Shown piece after piece: positions 58,933 through 64,000 of a stretch of DNA of 64,000 nt. The notes under the pieces were generated by a model. The model saw only the letters and a program-made list of their open reading frames with translations. It searched no databases and had not been told where the DNA came from. Numbering within the stretch: position 1 is the stretch's first letter; every line of letters starts with the position of its first letter. Made by a program: the position numbers and the translations under genes. Source of the DNA: Combretum micranthum (lineage: Eukaryota; Streptophyta; Magnoliopsida; Myrtales; Combretaceae); contig JAMXBD010000171.1 in NCBI GenBank assembly GCA_024138025.1, positions 124,001-188,000 of the forward strand. Direction: 5' to 3'.

Positions 58933-59563
58933 TAAGATTAATAATATAGATCATTATAATAAATTATATATAATGTAGATATGTAATATATATATACCAA
59001 GTGGTTGCTCACCAAATTTCTTTTCTTTCATAAGTTAAAAGAATTATTGAAAGATAGGGATATCAACACAAAAACGTAATACCGAAAAGGCTAGGTAATA
59101 TTTAATGAAATGGTAATATTAAAACGGTACAATATGAGAAAAAAGGTAATAGCAACGAGATATAAAAGATAAAATACCAATACCAAAACCACAGAGTCAT
59201 ATTTTATAAATTGCAATAGTACAAAAGAGAAAAAAAAATATTGAAAAGGCATAATATAAGAAGATAATAATGAATAGCTATAACACTAAAATGGTAATAA
59301 TATAAAAAATAATATTTCATGAAAGGATAATATTAAAAAGGTACGATACAAAAACGTAATCGTGAAGGATTACAATATTTCTAAAATGATTGAAACCAAA
59401 AGGTATAGTGGTTAAAATGAAAAACAAAATGATATACTTGTTCATGAAATGCAAAAACTATTAAAAAATTTTAAATTGGTATAACTCGAATGAAAATGTA
59501 TAATAATTAGAATGAAAATATATAATAATAGAAAAAGCTCCCAAAATTGTATATTATAATAGA
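58933..59563 (-). repeat. Decayed Helitron-like debris
   Basis: GAAAAGGTACAATA and TTGAAAAGG-type motifs repeat irregularly. The right part (CCCAAAATTGTATATTATAA at about 59541) resembles the start of the element at 58664-58932. No clear ends. Confidence 0.35.
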
Positions 59564-59579
59564 AGCATGGATGTCATGG

Positions 59580-60150
59580 TGTGGCAGTCGAATGCTAACT
59601 CTAGGAAACTGGCCTTTTGAACATTTAATACTTGGCCGAATTTTGTTAGATGAGGTCTAACGGGCAAAACATTTTAGAAGCATGTAAATAGAAGACATGA
59701 GGCAAGTGAAGAAAGTTAGTTGAGCCTACAATAAATGAAATTTCTCATCTCTTGCTCTTAAATTTACAATTTCTTAAGAGAGAAAAGTGAGTAGCACTCT
59801 TGTGAATTTTTAATTTGTAAACTTGTAAAAGAGTAGTACTCTAGGGGGTGTGTTATGTAACTTGTGTGTAGCTCAAAGTGATTAAAGCTTGATTGATTAA
59901 TAAAAGTGGGAGAAGATTACGATTGGAGGCGTGTTATGTTCGTGAAGACTTGGGGACAGTCCAAACTTCATGTTACATTCGGGCTTGAATTCTCTTTTCT
60001 TATCTCTTTGACATTCCCAGCATATTATAGTTGTTATTATTATTGTCATCAGTGCTAAAATTGCTTATTTGCACTAAGATCTGTAATATCTATAAAAATA
60101 GTTAATATACTCTATTCACCCCTCACTTTTGGGTATATATTAGTGCACTT
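59580..60150 (+). repeat. Copia LTR-like fragment (candidate)
   Basis: The order of GTAAAAGAGTAGTACTCT, a GGGTGTG stretch, ATTGATTAATAAAAGTGG, TGGGGACAG, and TATTCACCCCTCACTTTTGG (about 60110) resembles the R-U5 part of plant copia LTRs that end near an ATTCACCCCC box. No primer site follows, so it would be solo or truncated. Confidence 0.35.
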
Positions 60151-60335
60151 TCATCAGTTTCTTCTTGGAATCTTATAAGAGCTTTTCTTAACACTCATCT
60201 AAGATTAAACCATTACTACACAATTTCTCAATGTGTTCACAAGAAAACTTAAATTCTTCAATCCTTTCTTCACTAGAATTGGAAGCTAAGTGCTATTACA
60301 CTTGGATTTTGTCTTCTATAGGTAGTACCGAGTTG

Positions 60336-60343
60336 TGTGTGTA

Positions 60344-60375
<32 letters not shown>
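60336..60375 (+). repeat. GT/GA microsatellite
   Basis: GTGTGTATGTGTGTGTGAGA passes into a GA run ending at about 60374. Confidence 0.9.
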
Positions 60376-60763
60376 TGTTCTATAAGTAACTTTGGTCCAA
60401 TTAACTTAAAATATGTTCTAACTAATCTTTACTTTGTTTTTCTCCGGTTTGTAAAGCAAATTACATAAATATTCTCTTTCTCCTGCTTATAAATCTATAG
60501 ACATTGAGTTACTTTCATCACTTCTTTTTTTTTTTATTGACTTAATTAGCCTTTTGCCATAACTTAACTCTTTATTATATCACATCTTGCCATAAGCCTT
60601 TTTACTACCTCCATGTTATAAAATTTTTATATAAAAAAGTGTTTTTTTTAATACAATCAAGATACTTTTATTGTGCAATATTAAATTGTAAATTTTAATG
60701 TAATTTCTTCATAATTTATCAATTTATACATTTAATTTAAATTACTATATACTTATGTAATTA

Positions 60764-60970
60764 TTGGGTAACTTAGATCAGATGGTATTAACTTTTAAAG
60801 GTAAGTTCATTTAAGTTATCAATGTTTTTAGTAGTTCTTAAACTGACCCAACATTTTGCAAAAGAAAATCGAATGAAATATCAACTTTTCTCCGAATTCA
60901 TTTAAGATATTAAAGTTTGGATTAATTTTCAAGTAACTGTCCTTAACTTCCTCAGCAGTCAATTATGGTA
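60764..60970. mobile_element. Decayed relative of the 26855-27231 MITE
   Basis: GGTAAGTTCATTTAAGTTAT, CAATGTTTTTAGTAG and AAGTTTGGATTAATTTTCAA match the MITE at 26855-27231 (GGATAAGTTCATTTGAGGTA, and CGTTTGGATTAATTTTCAA). The right end is missing. Confidence 0.6.
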
Positions 60971-60971
60971 A

Positions 60972-61361
60972 TTTATTTAATCATCCATTTTTATTTGGGA
61001 ATTTCTACTGTCATGAAAGAAGGTATTTCCGAATGAGTTCATCGGGCAGAACAATTCTAAGTTAGACAACGGCCTTAAGGAGTTTAAGATGAATTTGGCT
61101 GCCCTGGTTTATTTTGGAAAGAAAGGCACCACACTGGCACCACGCGTACGTCAAGTGTAGTTGCCTTTAATTTATTTAATTTTCACCTTTTATTTGGGAA
61201 TTCCTACCGTCACAAGAGAAGGCCTTTGCGAAAGGACTCATTAGGCAAAACAATTCTAAGTTAGATAACGCCCTAGTGGAGCTTGATATGAATTTGGCTG
61301 CCCTGGTTTATTTTAGAGGAAAAGAACTACATCAGCATCACATGTACCTCAAGTGTAGTTG
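60972..61361 (+). repeat. Diverged tandem duplication (two units, about 195 bp)
   Basis: Unit 1 at 60972-61166 and unit 2 at 61171-61361 share TTTTATTTGGGAATT, AACAATTCTAAGTTAGA, GAATTTGGCTGCCCTGGTTT and CAAGTGTAGTTG. No domain is recognised. Confidence 0.8.
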
Positions 61362-63237
61362 TTTTTAATATGCGGATGACTGGAAATGTTTTAAGTAATA
61401 GATTTTGTGAGAGACTATATGAAGTTCTGCATCAAATGGCTAAAGTCAAGGAATTGCAACGGAAGTACTCTTAACAGGATTATTTAGAAGAGTTCTCATC
61501 CAATATCTTTCAACAGCTCACTCACATTATATCAAGCCTAAACCATGGGCTAAATTACATGAAACAACCATACATTCTATTAGCCAATAGCATGGAACCA
61601 GTAGCTCCTCCCTAGTCTCTCAAGTGAGCAGTAACAGATTTGAATCTCCTTCTCTTCCTGTTGTAATGAAAAAAAAAAAAAAAAAAAAATACTCCGAGAC
61701 AATTTAAACCTTAGTTACTACCCGCTCCTTTACCCATCCACCGTTGCAAGCAGACCTTAACACTAAAACACACGAAACAAACCCCACTTCTTTCTTCATA
61801 ACCCAAGAAAACTACTGTCAGCAAATTAAACACAAATGAAAGTAGTCGTAGGTACACTCGTGTAGAGTTAAAGAGAAGCGGAGCCAGGGAATATGCTTTT
61901 GGTGTGGACGAATAATTCACTTTAGGACACAGATGTAAGAAAGCAAGCTAAATCTATTCGTAGTTCAAGAAGAGGAGGAGATTAGGGAGAACTTAGGGGT
62001 AGACTCCTTGATAAGTTATCAAAACTTTCTCTAATTCATGATGGAAGGGGAGGGGATAGGTTTAGTACTATGAGGTAAGTAGGGCATTATAAAAATGAAG
62101 GTGCTGGCAGTGGTAGATGCTGGAATTACCCTTAAATCTTAAATTTGTTGATGAAGCGCTGGTACGAGGTCTAGGATCTACATTAGAAACTTCTCAATCC
62201 CTGAAAACTGTGGTAGCTAATGAAAATTCATTTGTATTGTGAGAAGAAAACATACAAGTTATATCAGAATATGCAGGGCCGAGATTAAGAAGGCAAAACG
62301 AGTTGTTACCTTGGGCATGACGCATGAGGGGAGTGAAATAGCATTGGGAACACCAATTTCACAAAAGGTCCTATGTTGGCTTATTTTTGTACCATCTAAT
62401 GTAACCCCTTATAACTATATAATATGATTTATTTTTATAAATATTTTTAAATTTATAAATACTAAAAACATCAATGATATATTTTTGCTTTAATAGTATA
62501 TATTATTACTAGTCCGAGCAAATTGAACATAAGAAATAGGAGTCAAATGGCGGATTTAACAATCACGAGAGTATAAATCTTGAAAGTTTATAAAACCCAT
62601 GATAATTAATCGTGGAAAACATTTATCGATAACACAATTATTGAAAGATAAAATTAGAAATTCCAATTTTCATAAGGCACTATTCCGAAGGAAATGAATC
62701 AAACATTTATCTTTCAAACATAAAGATTTTTTTGTTAACTATTTAATGATAAAAGTACAGAGTTTGGCACGAACACCTTCCACACTATTCATTTAACATT
62801 GCACGGAAAATTGAGATCGAGGAGAGAGAGAATTTTGTTCCGAACTTATACTAAATTAATCCATCAGCTATTCTTTTTATTTTGATTTATTTTTCAATGT
62901 CATGTGTGGGGTAGAATCCTCACTCATGTAGTGATTCACTGGTTCTTTTGGCTGAATCATCCATCTTACATAATTGGGAGTAGGGGGCCTTAAAAAGACA
63001 ATTGCGCACAACGAGATACTTATATTATTTGAATATTATTTTTAATTTTTAATTTCAAATATATAATTAATATATGGTTTGTATTAATAATATTTTACGA
63101 GTAACTGTATGGATTATTATTTTTTTTTCCATAGGCATGACGTGTATTACTCGCACTCTGTCTCTGCATAAACATTCATCTATGAATGCTTTTATTTACG
63201 TAAGTATGATGATGTAGACACGTCATTCTGCTCCATT
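61362..63237. other. Intergenic DNA upstream of the ALP1-like gene
   Basis: An A-run lies at 61669-61689. No gene or element ends were found. The short ORFs (61711-61920, 62239-62427) show no domain. The promoter of the downstream gene is probably within the last few hundred bases. Confidence 0.4.
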
Positions 63238-63262
63238 GCTCTCTCTCTCTCTCTCTCTCTCC
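63238..63262 (+). repeat. CT microsatellite in the likely 5' UTR
   Basis: A run of CT dinucleotides about 110 bases before the start codon; a run of about 19 A follows at 63342-63360. CT-rich leaders are common in plant genes. Confidence 0.85.
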
Positions 63263-63369
63263 GCAGTCTCTCCCTTTCTCTCGATTCTCGTTTTCCCAGG
63301 AAAAAGAAATCCAAGATTTCCTCGAAATCCCGACAGCACGTTAAAAAAAAAAAAAAAAAACACATGCAC

Positions 63370-64000
63370 ATGGAACCCAAAAAACTAGCAGCTTTACTCT
63401 CGTCACTTGTCTCCGAAATCCTCCTCGTCATTCTTGTTCTCTTCCCTTCTTCTCCTTCTCCTCTCTCCCTCCCTTCTAACCCTCGCTGTCCCTCCAATTT
63501 CTTCTCCTCCTCTTCTTTTCCAAACCTTTTCCCATTAATCCACCACTTTCTCTTTCTGAACCAAATCGCCACTTCCCTTTCTCTTATACCCATTTCCCGA
63601 AAACGCAAAAGATCGCACCTTTACTCCAATTCCCAGCATCCCAATGAAGATTCCGACGCTGAAAACGCCCAACTCGGTCCCCACCGACTCAGTCCCACTC
63701 GTAGTCTTGACTCACTCAAGAACTCGTTCAAGATGACATCTTCCACATTCGAATGGCTGTGTGGGTTGCTGGACCCTTTACTTGATTGCCGCGACCCAAT
63801 TGGGTCGCCCTTAAATCTCTCCACAGAAATCCGTCTTGGTATTGGGTTGTTTCGATTAGCCACCGGTTCGGAATTCTCGGATATAGCTCGCCGTTTCGGG
63901 GTCTCTGAATCGGCGTCTCGATTTTGTGTTAAGCAGTTGTGTAGGGTTTTGTGTACAAATTTTAGATTCTGGGTTGGGTTTCCTAGTCCTGATGAGCTCG
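63370..64000 (+). CDS. ALP1/HARBI1-like nuclease, N-terminal part (runs off the window)
   Basis: The frame is open for 210 codons to the window edge, and it continues beyond. Plant ALP1-like proteins descend from the PIF/Harbinger transposase nuclease (DDE_Tnp_4 fold). A hydrophobic N-terminus (LAALLSSLVSEILLVILVLF, residues 5-24) is followed by a Ser/Pro-rich stretch, a basic nuclear-signal-like RKRKR (77-81), and a well-conserved block: FKMTSSTFEWLCGLLDPLL, then STEIRLGIGLFRLATGSEF and DIARRFGVSESASRFCVKQL, a helix-turn-helix-like region, then FRFWVGFPSPDEL. The catalytic DDE residues lie to the right of the window. A second in-frame ATG at 63364 sits two codons upstream; 63370 is preferred because relatives begin Met-Glu. 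Known members act in chromatin silencing or have no known role; intactness suggests a domesticated host gene, but an autonomous transposon cannot be excluded here. Confidence 0.88.
   Translation, partial: MEPKKLAALLSSLVSEILLVILVLFPSSPSPLSLPSNPRCPSNFFSSSSFPNLFPLIHHFLFLNQIATSLSLIPISRKRKRSHLYSNSQHPNEDSDAENAQLGPHRLSPTRSLDSLKNSFKMTSSTFEWLCGLLDPLLDCRDPIGSPLNLSTEIRLGIGLFRLATGSEFSDIARRFGVSESASRFCVKQLCRVLCTNFRFWVGFPSPDEL

Noticed and set aside
63192..63608. 138-aa minus-strand ORF rich in Arg and Glu
   Set aside because: It is the complement of the CT microsatellite, A-run and the start of the ALP1-like gene, so a shadow.
63621..63863. 80-aa minus-strand ORF
   Set aside because: Shadow of the ALP1-like coding frame on the other strand.

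Overview
The window looks like AT-rich intergenic DNA from a flowering plant, most likely a eudicot. The evidence is one intron-containing plant enzyme gene with GT-AG introns, one plant-type PIF/Harbinger-derived gene, and many plant retrotransposon lineages (Tekay chromovirus, Tat/Ogre-like Ty3, Ty1/copia, L1 LINE with a DUF4283 ORF1), plus hAT, Mutator-like, PIF-like and Helitron-like non-autonomous elements. No bacterial-type operon, CRISPR array, rRNA or tRNA was recognised. I did not find a clear new biological system. The interest lies in the nested transposon history and a few gene details.

Only two host genes are supported. A CCoAOMT-like O-methyltransferase (40324-42360, +, five exons, 248 aa) is intact. 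The start of an ALP1/HARBI1-like gene, a domesticated PIF/Harbinger nuclease, runs from 63370 off the right edge (+). Nearly all other open reading frames are transposon remnants or shadows.

Left part (1-21 kb): the 3' end of a long LTR (copy A1) ends at 1707, inside a decayed Tat/Ogre-like Ty3 element (1708-5583) with an extra RNase H, an integrase, an AT-rich minisatellite, a polypurine tract and the start of its 3' LTR. Reverse-strand copies of the long LTR (B and C), an Athila-like LTR, a hAT element and another LTR with a TATA box follow.

Middle part (21-39 kb): copy D (21289-26750) is a solo LTR carrying a hAT insertion with a perfect 8-bp target duplication. A decayed Tekay gag-pol (28.1-32.0 kb) has its 3' LTR (copy E, 32034-39191), into which a reverse solo LTR (copy F, 34607-38220) inserted with a perfect 5-bp duplication. 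The six copies A1-F belong to one family with LTRs of about 3.4-3.6 kb.

Right part (39-64 kb): repeats Y and Z lie just upstream of the CCoAOMT-like gene. A Ty1/copia element with matched 579-bp LTRs (44715-52995) sits inside the RNase H domain of a reverse-strand LINE remnant. The LINE is also cut by a solo-LTR-like insertion and lacks its endonuclease and reverse transcriptase. Helitron-like and MITE debris fills the space up to the ALP1-like gene.
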